Shown here: positions 10,150-20,562 of the stretch, piece after piece
How the letters are laid out: the number at the start of each line of letters is the position of its first letter
How positions within the stretch are numbered: the stretch's first letter is position 1
NCBI GenBank assembly: GCA_020746835.1
Contig: JAGPNK010000008.1
Location: 1,178,001-1,242,000 of the forward strand
Source of the DNA: Stachybotrys elegans
Lineage: Eukaryota > Ascomycota > Sordariomycetes > Hypocreales > Stachybotryaceae
Length of the DNA stretch: 64,000 nucleotides
Direction: 5' to 3'
Notes under the pieces: model-generated
The model's database searches: none
What the model was told of the DNA's origin: nothing
Seen by the model: only the letters and a program-made list of their open reading frames with translations
Program-made: the position numbers and the translations under genes

Positions 10150-12175
10150 GGTGAACAAGGGAGAAGATGGGTTTCTTTTATAGAATGTCTGTAGACTGTA
10201 CTCTTGAGACTGACGAGAAGGCCGAAGATCCTTCGTGGGGTTTGCAGAGAGCTGGTGGTAGAAGGTGTGTGCGCTTTGTGATGACTCTTGAGAGGAGAAT
10301 CGATCAGCGGCGTCCAGAAGCGACAAAGGGAGGAAGCAAAAAGGGGGGGAGGTGAGAAAAGGGAAGAAGGTAGGAAAAAGAAAGAAACTCACGTTTTATA
10401 TCTTCGTGACGAAGAATGTGTTCGTAGAAGTGATGCGGCGTTTTGGTATTTCTCGAAGAAGTGGGAAGAGATGACAATGTTGTTGTGCGGGAGAAGTTGG
10501 GAACAGAGAAGTAGGCACAGAAAGAGGGGGGAGGGGGGACGTTTTTACGACACGCGCACCTTGGAAGCAGGTTAAGAGAAATCTGAACTGAATCATGTCA
10601 AGTGCTCGCAACTGTCGAGTGGGAAAACGCTGCACCAGCGTGTAAACAAATCCGCGTCCCCCCCTCGCCCCTTTCGCGCTCCCAACACGTCACGTCGAAT
10701 TTAGCCCCCCTCCTCCTCGCAGAAAGCAAACACGCAATGTGTAAAGACACATTCTCCTAGCTAGTACAGGTAGAAGCATGTGTGATTACGTCTACAGTGG
10801 AGGTGCTTTCTCTAGTTGTGATAGTGGTGGTTGGTTTTTGTTGCTGGGCTATGGAGCTCTTGATTCTTGCTGCCTCGAGGCACACAAAATTTTGGAGCTC
10901 CCAAGAAATACAAAGTAACATCCGGTGATGGCTGTGCCTGCTCGAGGTCCTGTAGCCCTCCCCTTTTTCGTCTGGTGCCATTTCATGTACTTGTGCGCAC
11001 TGGATTCTGTAAACGACTGTCTGCACAACGTGACATTTCAGATCGAAACAGAATCCCCCATCCTATTCTCCAACAGCTTCTCATGTATTCTTCCTACCAT
11101 GAATAGCAGGAAAAGTATTCCATGATATCATCACGCTGCGCTCTTGGAATGGTCTGTTCTGGAAGCCATATTGTAGGTGAATGCACCCTTCTTTGATTTC
11201 CTCTCGCCTCGCATCCGCTAAAATCACATTATCGAACCACCCGATGAGTCAACGGTATCATATTATCAACAGCTATTCAGTCTCTCCCCTTACTCCATTT
11301 AGGGGGAGGGGGATGGTCGTGTGCCCAGAACGCAGATGATATCACGCCAGCCAGGAGCAAAGGCTCCGCCAACAGTGCCCACGCACCCAGACACTCGAAT
11401 GATGCACGGGCTTGAACTGGCAGTTTCGCGAATTCCTTCGTCAGAAATGTATTCATCGTTTGCACTCATCACCCCCTTTTCGATCCCATGACTGATCTCC
11501 AAGCAGGGATAGCAAACAGATGCCCATCATCCTCGAACGACCCGGCCGAACGCGAAGAATATATTACAAATGAAAAGGCATCGAAGTACCAGAGGTCTCT
11601 CACAGAGCCTTTCAATATATTCATCAATGGAGGATTGTGTGGCGGCCAAAGTCTGGCGGCCAAAGTCTGGCGAGCAGCTTCATCCCCCTCCCCCCTTTCC
11701 CCTTTCTTTCCTTTTTCAAGCGTCAACGCATAGCCAGCCTTTCATAGAGGCGAAATCGAGCTCGAGAGATTCATAAAGAGTAGTTTAATGCTTCTGGTGG
11801 CTATGGTTTGTTCCGAGCAACATTGAGTGTATTTTCCACTTCCCAAGCTGCACCGACCGCGCCAAGATACAAACGGCTGTATTCACAGCTGATCCTGTCC
11901 TTGGAAAAACAGTGATCTGCTCATTAAAATCATACCACGCGTTGCAAAATTCGAGCAAGAATGGCTTGTAGCATTGATGCCTGCTAAATCAAGTGACGTC
12001 TCCTCGCCGAAAGCAGCTCAGGCCTCGAGAATTGCCACAGTACAAACATGAAATAATTCCAGGCGCCCTGATTCCACATTATCCGTCCATTCTCAGCAAA
12101 TTACTCCTCAGTAGTGAATTCAGCGCTTTCGTCAGAAACCCTCCCATGCAGTCCTCATCTTCCCCTGCGTCCCAT
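10150..12175. other. long intergenic region, promoter of the CxxC protein gene
   Basis: The first 450 bases are strongly purine-rich on the plus strand, so pyrimidine-rich on the coding strand of the minus gene, a typical leader/promoter composition. From 10600 to 12175 only short incoherent frames are seen. A 15-bp tandem duplication lies at 11641-11670. Confidence 0.45.
11641..11670. repeat. perfect 15-bp tandem duplication
   Basis: Two adjacent copies of ggcggccaaagtctg. Non-coding as far as can be seen. Confidence 0.85.
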
Positions 12176-12487
12176 TCACATGTGTCTCTTGGCCACGTCC
12201 TTGAGGATGGCGGTGCACGTCGGGCATCTCGTGTGGACCGAGGTAATGACATACCACCCGTGCCGCGAAACAGGGCATCTTCTGCGCGTCGGGGGGATCT
12301 CGAGCGACGGCACGTTGGCCGTCTCCGATACCAGCGACGTTGTAGACATGCGCTCCCACAGCTGGGGGAAAGAGATGTAGGTCGAGGTGCTTGTGCTCGT
12401 GGTGGTGGTGGTCTGCGTACTTGCACTCGCACTCGCACTCGCCTCCCCGTTCTTTGCGTCGGTGGTCCGGGGCTTGCTGCCGGCCAT
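12176..12487 (-). CDS. small hypothetical protein with Cys/His cluster (103 aa)
   Basis: ATG at 12487 opens 103 codons. Residues 20-36 are a Ser/Ala/Thr-rich simple-sequence run ([20 protein letters not shown]), encoded by an imperfect microsatellite. The C-terminal 35 residues are quite different: RCPVSRHGWYVITSVH followed by TRCPTC. The C-x4-H...C-x2-C spacing could bind zinc. There is no signal peptide or membrane helix. The contrast between a conserved-looking C-terminus and a slippery N-terminus suggests a real small gene, but no family is recognised. Confidence 0.5.
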   Translation of the reverse strand: MAGSKPRTTDAKNGEASASASASTQTTTTTSTSTSTYISFPQLWERMSTTSLVSETANVPSLEIPPTRRRCPVSRHGWYVITSVHTRCPTCTAILKDVAKRHM

Positions 12488-13263
12488 GATGGGCGTCTTC
12501 TCGTATTCTGTGTGCTAGAGTGGTTTGCGGTTCGGAATTGGATGCTCGTGCTCCGTCTTGTGTCGTGGTTGATTTAGCCTGCTAGGTGAGACCAGCAAGA
12601 GCACGCGGTCCGAACGAGGGAAACACGAGTGCTTAAATATGCCCAGGACAGTCGCACAAGCTCTACTGCGCTGAACCACGCAATTCTGACACTGCAACCT
12701 TCTCTCACGGCGCCTCGGTCGTTGATGCTCCTCCCAGCTCACTCCTCATCGCCTCCTGGGCGCCCGTGGTGCAGGAGACGTGTTTTTGTTGACAGCTGCA
12801 GGCTGCCTTTTGCGTGCCATGATATCATCAGGCGGCTGTCGTGTAACGGCGGGAGGTCGGATCGGGGAGCTGCTCGAGATTGTTGCGCCGTGTGGCTGGG
12901 CAATTATTGCTTCTGGGGTTCCCTTGGTCCGGCCTTGACAGGGAGTGGTCCAGCTGTGAACCAGTTTCGATGAATACAGGAAGGAGGCCGTGATGGCGAA
13001 TGAATATAAAAGAGATGGCATTGACAAGAAGATACTGGATTCGTACTGTAGCCGACCCAAGCTTGGTCAATAAAGGGTGGTAATTCATCAAAGGGCGTGC
13101 TGGGAGCACGTGCCTCCTTTCTCCCTTTTCGGCTTTCTTTCCAGTCCTTTCATCGTCGTCACTAAATAATGTACCTACTTGTTCCACCCAACATTTCTTT
13201 GCATCTTCTTTTACAATTGCAACAGCTGCATCTTTTCCCTGCATACCCCAGGCTCTATCACTC
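12488..13263. other. intergenic, nothing recognised
   Basis: Contains the upstream region of the small Cys/His protein and the 3' region of the HET-domain gene. No coherent coding frame. Confidence 0.4.
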
Positions 13264-15496
13264 CTATACCACCTTCAATGTTTCCCTGCCCAATCCTTCC
13301 ATGTCGAAGCCGTCGAAGAAAAAATATCCAATACGCTCATACAAACCTTTTGTTGGGCTAACTCTCCGAAGGATGATCCCTTCTGCTTCCACACCGATAG
13401 ACTGATCATGCGTATGTCTAGTATTCAGAACTGCCGCCTTGTATTCCGTCGCCAATTCCATCGCGTCGACAAGATTCAGCCTCATAATCGTTCGTGAAAT
13501 CTCACCCGGCCACGTCACCAAGAGCCTTTCGTTTTGGCCACCATCCGCTATTCTGGTGCTGGTCACGGCTTCAGACCAACGGGAGCCTGTCCTTGGGTCA
13601 TCAAAGGAGGCCTTGCCATTGATCGTTCCAGGATCGTGATTTGAATCCAAATTCACGACCTGGTAGCTGTTTAATACTGGCATCACAGAGGCCTCAATAG
13701 TCAAGGAAGCGCTTGTGACCTGCCCAAACGGGTTCTGCTCATCACGAAGTGTAACGGAGTGGTCTACCATTTTCACTGTAGAGTGGTATGGCTCCAGGAT
13801 CCTCTCCAGGTAGTACAAAACAGGGCTCTCGAGTCCTGCCCACGACCAGGTCGGACCGCGGTACGGCACGGCACGCTCATAGGTCATTGAGTCACGTTCC
13901 CAGCACAAGCCAAAAGAGAGATGTTGACTCCAGATGCCGGCGAGATAAACCCCACCGAAGATGCCGTGTAGCCTGTTTACAACGCCTGAAATGGCCATGA
14001 GTCTGTCCGAAGAATACGTGAGCTTTCTCCTCGAGAATGCGTCGACCATCCTGTAATATTCATACAGCATGGTTTTTACTTGCTGTGGAGAAGATTCCGG
14101 CACAGGCAGAAGGACCTGTCTCTTGAGGTTGTTGTATGGATCGATGTACGGGGCGCAGGGACCTCTGGCAGAGCGCACGGTATCGAGGCAATCCCAGTAT
14201 ATCTGCTCGCTGCCGTAGATAAGTTGCCTCGGAGCAAGGAAGGATTCCTGCAATGTCCAGCCGCGAGTCCCGAGCGGAGCATAAAGGTCTATCAGATTCA
14301 GGCTCTCCTCTCGCACGTCAAAAAGATCGAGGCGCAGCACGGTGCCGCTTTCCGGGGCATCTCGAAGGGGCAGGTGGACAGAAGGAAGCGTCGATTTGGG
14401 CTTGAAGTGTTCGCCCAGAATGCCAGTAGCACAGTCTTTGCTTACGCTGGCGCTGATCATCAGAGAAGCGTTGATATAGATTTTGCCCATGTTGGCCGAT
14501 TCTGTTCTCCAGTCATCCTCCGAGTCCTGCAATATGCAGAGAGAGTCTATCCATATATATCGCAATCCCATCTCGCGGGTGATGGTGATGGCATCGAGAA
14601 AGTTTTGGGGCAGTGACTCGGGGAGTGTCTTTTCGTACTGAGCCAGGTTTTTCGTGGTCAGCTTGTTGAAAACCGCTCCGCCCCAGCAGTGACTGAGGGC
14701 GGCGTAATCGGCGTCGATACCACGGCTGCAAAAGATTCGCGGAGCATCGCCAGGGGCCCCTACATCAACTACTCGTGATGGAAGTTGGCTGGGCCGGTTG
14801 AAATGGGCGCATGTAGTGTGTTTCTGCCGGCATTCCTGCAGCCAGGTATTGGCAAGCCGAAAGAAGTCTGGGGATGCGAGGCTGCTGGGTAATTCAAATC
14901 GGCCAATCTCTAGGTCGCCTATCTTTTCTAGTTGTTTGGCACCTTGATCTTTTTTCAGTATGTTTCTACAGCAAACGGTGCCTTAGTTGGAGAGAGAGTA
15001 TACCTCTTGGGACAGTCAGGGTTAGGGTGATGAAGGATAAAGCCCACAGTTCATCCGGATCGTCTGAAAAGGCCAAGCCAATCTGGATCCGGACCAGATC
15101 CATGATGCTGACTTCGGCCAAATGTTGCCTTATAGATAGTTGGGTAGTGTCGAGAAAGATCTTCACATCCGACTTCTCCCGCCCGCAGGCTTCCGTGTAG
15201 ACGGAGGTTTTGGTACTTGGTCTGTAAGTAGAGAGATCAAGAGGGCTGTAAAACTGGTATCCATCTTTGTCCATGACGACATCCTCGTACGCATGGACCC
15301 TCTTGGAGCTATCCAATATCAGCATGCAAAGATGGCACCCTCCATGGGCCGAGGCCTCGAGATCAGCGATGGAAAGGTGGTGCTGGTAGTAGGCCTTGTC
15401 TGGGCAGGTGTAGCCTTGGTATTCTTCTTTTGCGAGCCTGACGAGCTTCTCTACTGAGAGATTGGCACAATATCGACATGGTTGGTCGGCTTCCAT
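13264..15496 (-). CDS. HET-domain protein (heterokaryon incompatibility type, 718 aa)
   Basis: Two exons, 15004-15496 and 13264-14927, separated by a 76-nt intron (GTATAC donor, CTAG acceptor). Joined in phase 1 they give 718 residues starting MEADQPCRYC; an in-frame Met at 15580 would add 28. The N-terminal part has cysteine pairs (CRYC, GGCHLC), common ahead of HET domains. The three HET signatures are visible in order: DYAALSHCWGG (about 238-248), LRYIWIDSLCILQD (about 284-297) and TRGWTLQES. A long C-terminal region follows with GPTWSWAG, typical of the family. HET proteins trigger or regulate cell death on contact between genetically different strains, or act in innate-immunity-like responses. 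The partner of this one is unknown. It is head-to-head with the F-box gene across about 360 bp. Confidence 0.9.
14928..15003 (-). other. 76-nt intron of the HET-domain gene
   Basis: Phase-1 intron read on the minus strand: GTATAC donor after the Pro-Arg codons, CTAG acceptor before Lys-Ile-Gly-Asp. An in-frame stop lies inside it. Confidence 0.75.
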
Positions 15497-15859
15497 GATG
15501 CTGGCACAGGGAAGATGGTGACGAGTAGTGGTTTTGGCGGAACAGGTGTCGGTGGGGGGTTGAAGTTGCGGGGAAATCAAGAAGCACAGAACCAGGCAAG
15601 GCAGCTCATACAGTAAATGTGACCTGCAGGTTGCTTATTGTGCAGCTGAATCACCCTGGCATTTTCGCAAGAAGCCAGTTTTGGAAATGGAATTCCAGGA
15701 CAACCTGAACATCTATTATGCGGGACAGGGAATGGCCCATGGCCTTATTAGCGCCTGGTGGAACACTTCGTTGCCTGAAAGAGGTACCTTAGGTATATTT
15801 ATTGTTGGTTCTGACTGAATTTCCCATCATCACCTTCTGCCTGCTCACCCACTGGCAAG
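15497..15859. promoter_or_regulatory. bidirectional promoter between HET and F-box genes
   Basis: A 363-bp divergent spacer. An AT-rich tract (taggtatatttattgttgg, about 15790) lies about 60 bases before the F-box ATG. No further ORF. Confidence 0.5.
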
Positions 15860-17275
15860 ATGGCTTCACCACTCGAGTCCATCCCTCTGGAAACGCTCGA
15901 TCACATCCTCAGCTTCCTACCGATAGGTGAAGTCGCAAGACTGGCGCGGACCAGCAAACATCTAAGCATCATCGTCACACCCTTGCTCTGGTCCGACATA
16001 CACTTTGGCTACACCGGCTGGAGCCAACACGACCCGACAGTGTTCAGGCCTCCGCACAAATACGCCTTCCATGACGATCCGCCAGAGGCCGATCGCGACG
16101 CGTTGCTCGAAGTTCTGCTGACTCTACACAAGTCTGACCCTGACAGGATGCAGGCGCTGACGGCGCGGGTCAAGCACCTCGGTGGCTACATGGAGCACGT
16201 CTGGTCGCCCTTTCAGAATCGTGAGACTGGCGAGATCAGTGTCGACACCATACCATCTTGGCATCTTATCCCTTACTTTTCAAACCTCGAGACTCTCGAC
16301 TTGTGTGCGGGCTACTTCAGTGGCACGGGCAAGGAAATTTTCTTGCCTCCTATTGACGCAACTGCACCTGCTCTACCGAGGCTGCGCGCCGTAAGGCTCT
16401 TCGGCTACATCCCTCGCACAGCGGCACAGTTCATCCTCAAGTCAGGGCCAACACTGGAGCACCTCGAGCTGGGTTTGCTCGACCGCCCCATCTGCGAAGG
16501 CAATTTCCCCCCGTTGCCAGAAGAGAACTTGAACCTATCCTCGGATGAGTCGGGCTCAGACTATGGCAGTCTCTTTGGCTACGAGATGATTCCTCGCCCG
16601 TTGGGAAATTTCCTCCCTCCTTCGGCGGGGGGCAATGGCGAACCCGCCATCTCTCTTCCCAAACTCAAGCATCTACGCCTCGTGCAGCCTTCCAGGAATC
16701 GTGAGTGGTCAAACGAATACAATTGGTCGACCCGAGCCGAAGAAGCCTGCCTCTTGGCCTGGAGGGGCATTCTCCGGGCAGCCGGCGCATCGCTCGAAGT
16801 ACTGGTTCTGGACCAGAGACCCGCGGCTGTTGAGAATGTGGCAGACTCAGAGTCAGAGCACGAATACGTGGGGGGCAGGTCAGACCCACAAGGACACCGC
16901 CAGTTGATAGGCATGGTGCAGAGCGTCATGATGGAAGGACAAGGGTTGGAGAAGCTCAAGCAAGTCTACCTCGCCGGTATCGATGTGGGAATCACCATCA
17001 AGGGAAGAGAAACAGGCACCACACTCGCCCGTGAATTTATGTATTTTCTCAGGACGCGGGGCGTCAAATGCGAGGCGAGAGTTGGCAAGTGGTGCATGTT
17101 TGAGCGGTTTGTTGGTGTAGTTTATGATTCCACGTTTAGCTGGGAGGGTTCGGAGGTCGACGGCGACCAGGGTGACTATGACGACGAAGTTGATAATGCC
17201 GATGACAGAGATGAGGGAAGATGGAAAAAGCCAAAGGGGGCACGGTACAAGGATGTAATACTCTATCATGTATAG
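15860..17275 (+). CDS. F-box domain protein (471 aa)
   Basis: Intronless. Residues 5-45 are an F-box: LESIPLETLDHILSFLPIGE, then ARLARTSKHL and TPLLWSDIHF. An F-box binds Skp1 and brings substrates to an SCF ubiquitin ligase. The rest contains leucine-rich stretches (FSNLETLDLCAGYF, LEHLELGLL, LKHLRLVQ, LEVLVLDQR, LEKLKQVYLAGID) that read as irregular LRR-like repeats, the usual substrate-binding part, and an acidic tail (DQGDYDDEVDNADDRDEG). The substrate is unknown. The start is the first ATG and places the F-box at the very N-terminus, as is normal. It diverges from a HET-domain gene. Confidence 0.88.
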   Translation: MASPLESIPLETLDHILSFLPIGEVARLARTSKHLSIIVTPLLWSDIHFGYTGWSQHDPTVFRPPHKYAFHDDPPEADRDALLEVLLTLHKSDPDRMQALTARVKHLGGYMEHVWSPFQNRETGEISVDTIPSWHLIPYFSNLETLDLCAGYFSGTGKEIFLPPIDATAPALPRLRAVRLFGYIPRTAAQFILKSGPTLEHLELGLLDRPICEGNFPPLPEENLNLSSDESGSDYGSLFGYEMIPRPLGNFLPPSAGGNGEPAISLPKLKHLRLVQPSRNREWSNEYNWSTRAEEACLLAWRGILRAAGASLEVLVLDQRPAAVENVADSESEHEYVGGRSDPQGHRQLIGMVQSVMMEGQGLEKLKQVYLAGIDVGITIKGRETGTTLAREFMYFLRTRGVKCEARVGKWCMFERFVGVVYDSTFSWEGSEVDGDQGDYDDEVDNADDRDEGRWKKPKGARYKDVILYHV

Positions 17276-18143
17276 ACCGATATAGCACGCAGCTCTTTCT
17301 CAATGTGAACGAGTTATGACACTCCAAGGCCAGATAAAGTCTGCCAGACATACTAGGGCGGCATCTCGCTTCTTTATTCATGTAAAGCCTTTGAGCCTCG
17401 AATCTTCTAGTACGCCATGACGAATATAAGGCAGGTGCTGCTTCTACCAGAGCCACGCTGTCAGCAAGTGGCATAGGAAGCGAGTATGTAGCTTGGAGTC
17501 GGTACCTTTTCTCCATCCATCAAGTTTGCAAGGAGAAGTAGTGATGGCAAAGCGGATGGTGAAGTTAGGTGAAGCCAGGGTGGTTCGAAGGGCTCAAAGC
17601 GACGAGAGGTTGAAGGAGATCAAATACTGACAGAGTAGAGTGTTAACACTGGACTGTAGTGTGTACCCATGTGCCTGCCACCTGAGGTTGACAGACATGG
17701 AGTGTTGGTGGCCTGCAAGATTCGATGACTTGAAAGTGAGAGTACTGTGGGTTGAAAAGAAAATAAAATGAAAGGGGAGATAGCAAACACTCGTGCCATG
17801 TACTGGCTTCCAGTGCTGGACCGCCTCTGTCTCTGGCAGTTACTGGCACTTCCTGCAGCCAAAGTCCCCCCATTTCCTGCTCTTTCCCTCTCCTTCTTCT
17901 TCGCCTTGTACTCCGCCCCTTCCATCTTCTTCCCATTACCGGCCTCCTAGTACCGCGTCTTTCTTCCCCTCCTTCATCCAGGCAATCTGCCTTCCTCCTC
18001 GCAGAGACACCCCACCCCTTCTTCTCGTCCTTCCTTTTCATACTGCCCTTCTTCTCGTCTCTCCTTTCATGCTATTCTACTTTTCGTCCTTTCGCTTCCT
18101 CTCTTCATCCGACAAACAGCCTAGACAATCACCCTTACTGGTA
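17276..18143. promoter_or_regulatory. upstream region with long pyrimidine-rich leader
   Basis: No separate gene. From about 17860 to 18110 the plus strand is a C/T-rich tract, typical of leaders of strongly expressed fungal genes. The frame stays open here by composition only, so I start the following gene at 18144. Confidence 0.5.
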
Positions 18144-20297
18144 ATGTTTCGTCGCAACAGTTCCAAGAGACCTCACCGCCGTCCTCTTGGTCGAAGTAAG
18201 TCGACCAACTCACTCCCAACACGCACCTCTCTGCAGCGTCTCGAGACCATCGATCCTGTTGCCGCTCAGAGGGACGCGCATATAGCAGCCCACCTCTCCT
18301 TTCATCGCGCCCACGGTCACTTACCACACCAACGCAGCATGGAAAACCGACCCCCTCCACGAGATGCTCCCCAGAGCAACAGGCCTATGAGCAGAGGCAC
18401 CATCTATCCCGCCAGCACCGTCAAGCGGAGGGGTTTGGCCCAAACAGAGCCCGAGCCTCTCTCAGTGCAACGACAGCTCAAGGCTCCGAGGTCCATGTCG
18501 TTTCTTCGTACACATGCCCAGTCGAGGTCTACCAGCCGTGCCGAAAATGACATGGCTGTCAACCTTGCCCACAACAAGCTTCGTCTCGAGGTTGGACAGC
18601 ACCAACAGCAGAACAAGCTCAATTCCTATCCATCCATGTTGTTCCGAAAGAAGAACAAACGCAGTGAGAGCTCCATGGACTCCCAAAAGGAGTTCCGCAA
18701 GTCAATGAGGGATACAAGCAATACTACCGTCCCTCTTACCTCGTACTTCTCCAACGACAGCTCGGTAGTCACCAAGCATGCGAGCCTACGAGGAACCGCA
18801 CGCAAGGTCTCCAGGTCATTGAAGAACAAGCTCAAGGGACTCTTTACCCGCCCAAAGAGCACCGATGAGCAGCATAGCGATGAGGTGGTCAACGAGGTTG
18901 TCAACGAGGTTGCCCATGGCGAGCCAGTCAATGACGAGCGCATCCCTGGCGAGCCGGTCAATGATGAGCGCACACCTGGCATTGACTCAGACGACGACTA
19001 CAACATGGATGACGTGGTGCACCCTACTGGAGAAGCTTCCTTCGCCCGAGGACCTTCGCGTCGGCCGTCTATTCATGCAGTTCCATTTGGTCAGCAGCTG
19101 AGGTCTCTACAAGGAAGCCTCGAGAACATCGCCTGCGGGGATTCGAGGGCTGGCGACGAAAGGTCCCGAGTGACCAGCTGGACCGACTCGACGGCCAACA
19201 CGACAGTCGGCATGGAGGGATCGGGGGACTGGGATCGACGTCTTTCCATCATCAACGAGAATGGCGCCCACGTTTCCTCGGCTTCGCTGCATAGACGTTC
19301 ATTCGAGGCCGGATTGCCTCACGGCCAGTTGCCCGCTGGAAGTTCTGCCGACCACAAGCGCATGTACTCCAGCCTGGTGAGAAGACTCGAAGATTTGAGA
19401 GAGGGCCAAGAAAGGCTCAAGAGAAAGAGCATGGGGGATTTGAGGCCTTTTGAATCGATGCCTCCACACAGCAGTTCGCTGGACTACCCGGAGGCTCGAG
19501 GCTGGTCACCGGCCACAATTCGCTTTGTTCCCGACGATGACGATGTGTTCATGGACCAATCCACCCAGCAGATGAAAGAAAATCGTCCCCCCAACAGACT
19601 GAGCACCAACAAAGCCATCGATGAACCAGTGTATTCCAATGAAACAGACCAAGCAATGAACGAGTCTGTGCTTGCGAACAAGCCTGTCTACAACACCGTT
19701 ACCGGGTCAGAGAGACGACATGCGCTTTCCTCACGAAGTTCAGCATTCTTTGCTAGTCCCACCAGCCATCTGTTTCGCACAGCCAGTCCCTACAGACGGG
19801 CTTTGCAAGAGACGATGAATGCGACACAAGAACCTGTCCAAAGCCGACACGCCGGACCGTCATACCTGAGGTCTCTATCCGATCTCAGCCTTCCGCCGCG
19901 TCAGCCAAGCGTCGCTGGCTTAGATCAGGTCATGTCCGCGGATGATGACAGCATCTACTCACCACCCACGCCTGACAGGCCCAACGTGTCCCTGCTCAAT
20001 CGCGGCTCTACCACGGCGAACTCTTCTCAGGCACCAACGGCCCCGACTTATGGAGAGGCGACCATTTATTCCAACACCACTAGAGCGCGACGGGAGCGCC
20101 CCCAAGTGTCCCATGCGAGAGACATCTCAACCGCCAGCTCGGTGGAGTGGAAGACGTGGCTGAGTTCCAATGTGTCCAAGCTCGAGTCTTCTCCCCTTGC
20201 AAACGCCGCGAGCAGCCAGAACGGCACCGTTTACGCCTTGCCTTCGTTGGGTCATGTACGAGAGCGTGCTGAGCTGGGATCACCTCTAGACGAATGA
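18144..20297 (+). CDS. large disordered hypothetical protein (717 aa)
   Basis: Start chosen at 18144 (MFRRNSSKRPHRRPLGRSKS) because upstream residues are just a translated CT-rich leader. The protein is Ser/Arg/Pro-rich and apparently disordered for most of its length. Conserved-looking islands are RLETIDPVAAQRDAHIAA near residue 35, basic KVSRSLKNKLKGLF, a possible helical YSSLVRRLEDLREGQERLKR, and ARDISTASSVEWKTWLSSNVS near the C-terminus. A 30-bp in-frame duplication (18921-18980) gives two copies of GEPVNDER(I/T)PG. No enzyme domain, signal or membrane helix. It looks like a scaffold or regulatory protein, possibly cortical or cell-cycle related by composition, but that is a guess. Confidence 0.75.
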   Translation: MFRRNSSKRPHRRPLGRSKSTNSLPTRTSLQRLETIDPVAAQRDAHIAAHLSFHRAHGHLPHQRSMENRPPPRDAPQSNRPMSRGTIYPASTVKRRGLAQTEPEPLSVQRQLKAPRSMSFLRTHAQSRSTSRAENDMAVNLAHNKLRLEVGQHQQQNKLNSYPSMLFRKKNKRSESSMDSQKEFRKSMRDTSNTTVPLTSYFSNDSSVVTKHASLRGTARKVSRSLKNKLKGLFTRPKSTDEQHSDEVVNEVVNEVAHGEPVNDERIPGEPVNDERTPGIDSDDDYNMDDVVHPTGEASFARGPSRRPSIHAVPFGQQLRSLQGSLENIACGDSRAGDERSRVTSWTDSTANTTVGMEGSGDWDRRLSIINENGAHVSSASLHRRSFEAGLPHGQLPAGSSADHKRMYSSLVRRLEDLREGQERLKRKSMGDLRPFESMPPHSSSLDYPEARGWSPATIRFVPDDDDVFMDQSTQQMKENRPPNRLSTNKAIDEPVYSNETDQAMNESVLANKPVYNTVTGSERRHALSSRSSAFFASPTSHLFRTASPYRRALQETMNATQEPVQSRHAGPSYLRSLSDLSLPPRQPSVAGLDQVMSADDDSIYSPPTPDRPNVSLLNRGSTTANSSQAPTAPTYGEATIYSNTTRARRERPQVSHARDISTASSVEWKTWLSSNVSKLESSPLANAASSQNGTVYALPSLGHVRERAELGSPLDE
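18921..18980 (+). repeat. in-frame 30-bp tandem duplication
   Basis: Two adjacent 30-bp units starting gagccagtcaatgacgagcg and gagccggtcaatgatgagcg. The units differ at four positions and keep the reading frame. Confidence 0.85.
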
Positions 20298-20562
20298 GAT
20301 GTATGATATGGCTATAATGGCGAAAGCAGTCTTGAGAATAGGGTTGATAGTAGCTAAAGGGGTTAAACAGGCACAAATACAATTGCGTTCTCAATATGCT
20401 GATGACCACCTTTTGTGATGGTGGCTAGTGTTCATTTATAATAGGTACCCAACCTAGTGTACAAAGACCTTAATGTACAATCCTCCCATATTTGCATTAC
20501 CCAAGTCATTAACACAGTTTCCAAGCGGAGAAGAAAAAGTAAAGTCATGGCGTCGTACTCTT

